NCBI GenBank assembly: GCA_002360945.1
Contig: DERO01000029.1
Span: forward strand, 1-44,202
Length of the DNA: 44,202 bases
Reading direction: 5' to 3'
From: Leclercia adecarboxylata
GTDB lineage: Bacteria; Pseudomonadota; Gammaproteobacteria; Enterobacterales; Enterobacteriaceae
A model generated the notes under the pieces. The model was not told the DNA's origin, searched no databases, and saw only the letters and a list, made by a program, of their open reading frames with translations. Positions 43,808-44,202 of this stretch are shown here, one piece after another. The translations under genes were made by a program, and so were the position numbers. Position 1 is the first letter of the stretch. Each line of letters starts with the position of its first letter.

Positions 43808-44202
43808 TTAGATCCCTGCGCCCTGCGCATAGCTCTCCTCACCAAACACGCCGGTAGAGAGGTAGCGATCGCCGCGATCGCAGATAATCGCCACCACCAC
43901 CGCCCCCGGCGTTGCCGCGGCAACACGCAGGGCGCCAGCTACCGCGCCACCAGAACTGACGCCGCAGAAGACCCCTTCGCGCACGGCCAGTTCACGCATG
44001 GTATTTTCCGCCTCGCGCTGATGAATATCCAGCACCTGGTCCACAAGCGAGGCATTAAAAATGCCCGGCATGTACTCTGCAGGCCAGCGGCGAATGCCCG
44101 GAATACTGCTGCCCTCTTCGGGCTGCAGGCCGACAATGGTGACCGCCTTTTCCTGCTCGCGCAGAAAGCGGGAAACGCCGGTGATGGTGCCGGTGGTGCC
44201 CA
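43808..44202 (-). CDS. cysM: Cysteine synthase B (CysM), C-terminal part, cut by the right edge
   Basis: The last 131 codons of a PLP-dependent O-acetylserine sulfhydrylase that can use thiosulfate. The visible part begins in the phosphate-binding glycine loop (GTTGTITG), continues with [13 protein letters not shown] and ends [13 protein letters not shown]...QGAGI, as in E. coli CysM. In E. coli K-12 yfeK and yfeS separate pdxK and cysM; here they are directly adjacent and probably one operon. Confidence 0.95.
   Translation of the reverse strand, partial: GTTGTITGVSRFLREQEKAVTIVGLQPEEGSSIPGIRRWPAEYMPGIFNASLVDQVLDIHQREAENTMRELAVREGVFCGVSSGGAVAGALRVAAATPGAVVVAIICDRGDRYLSTGVFGEESYAQGAGI

Overview
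The window reads as a chromosomal segment of an Enterobacteriaceae genome from the Enterobacter/Lelliottia/Leclercia neighbourhood. The core gene order and protein sequences closely follow E. coli K-12 around lpxP-alaC-ypdAB-glk-yfeO, ypeC-mntH-nupC-pdeA, alaXW-yfeCD-gltX-valUXY-lysV and yfeRH-ypeB-ligA-zipA-cysZ-cysK-ptsHI-crr-pdxK-cysM. Accessory blocks absent from K-12 are inserted: an ipdC/aldo-keto reductase pair, a FlxA-like gene, and a large left-hand surface module. Genus is inferred from remembered homologues; no search was run.

Region 1 (1-5615, all minus strand) is a c-di-GMP controlled adhesin release system. It holds an adhesin N-terminus with retention module and TAAG protease site (1-648, running off the left edge), a small conserved hypothetical protein (925-1266), the degenerate GGDEF/EAL receptor LapD (1293-3239), the periplasmic cysteine protease LapG (3249-3953), and directly abutting it an unrecognised toroid-fold protein (3954-5615). 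By analogy with Pseudomonas, c-di-GMP-bound LapD sequesters LapG. When c-di-GMP falls, LapG is freed and clips the adhesin at TAAG.

Region 2 (5730-11943, plus strand, divergent from region 1) is the most interesting part. It encodes a secreted serine alpha/beta hydrolase, an 1119-residue fusion of a MurF-like amide ligase, a catalytically dead S11 carboxypeptidase-like domain and an intact CapA-type metallophosphatase domain, then a Pro-rich lipoprotein translationally coupled to a polytopic inner-membrane protein. The domains recall poly-gamma-glutamate capsule machinery (CapB/CapA), but the architecture matches no system I recognise. I infer an envelope or extracellular amino-acid-containing polymer pathway that may work with the adhesin.

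Region 3 (12185-20112) is core: lpxP (cold-type lipid A acyltransferase), the 26-residue protein YpdK, alaC, the pyruvate-sensing kinase/regulator pair ypdAB, glk and the ClC-like yfeO. Region 4 (20113-22950) carries ipdC (indole-3-pyruvate decarboxylase) divergent from an aldo-keto reductase. Region 5 (23077-31290) has ypeC, mntH with MntR and Fur-like sites, nupC, the phosphodiesterase gene pdeA, two tRNA-Ala genes, the paralogous yfeC-yfeD pair and gltX. Region 6 (31503-32544) has three tRNA-Val genes and a tRNA-Lys gene from a strong promoter, a duplicated tRNA-Lys tail plus terminator, and a FlxA-like gene with a good sigma-28 promoter match. Region 7 (32541-44202) has yfeR/yfeH, ypeB, ligA, zipA, cysZ, cysK, the pts operon, pdxK and a partial cysM.
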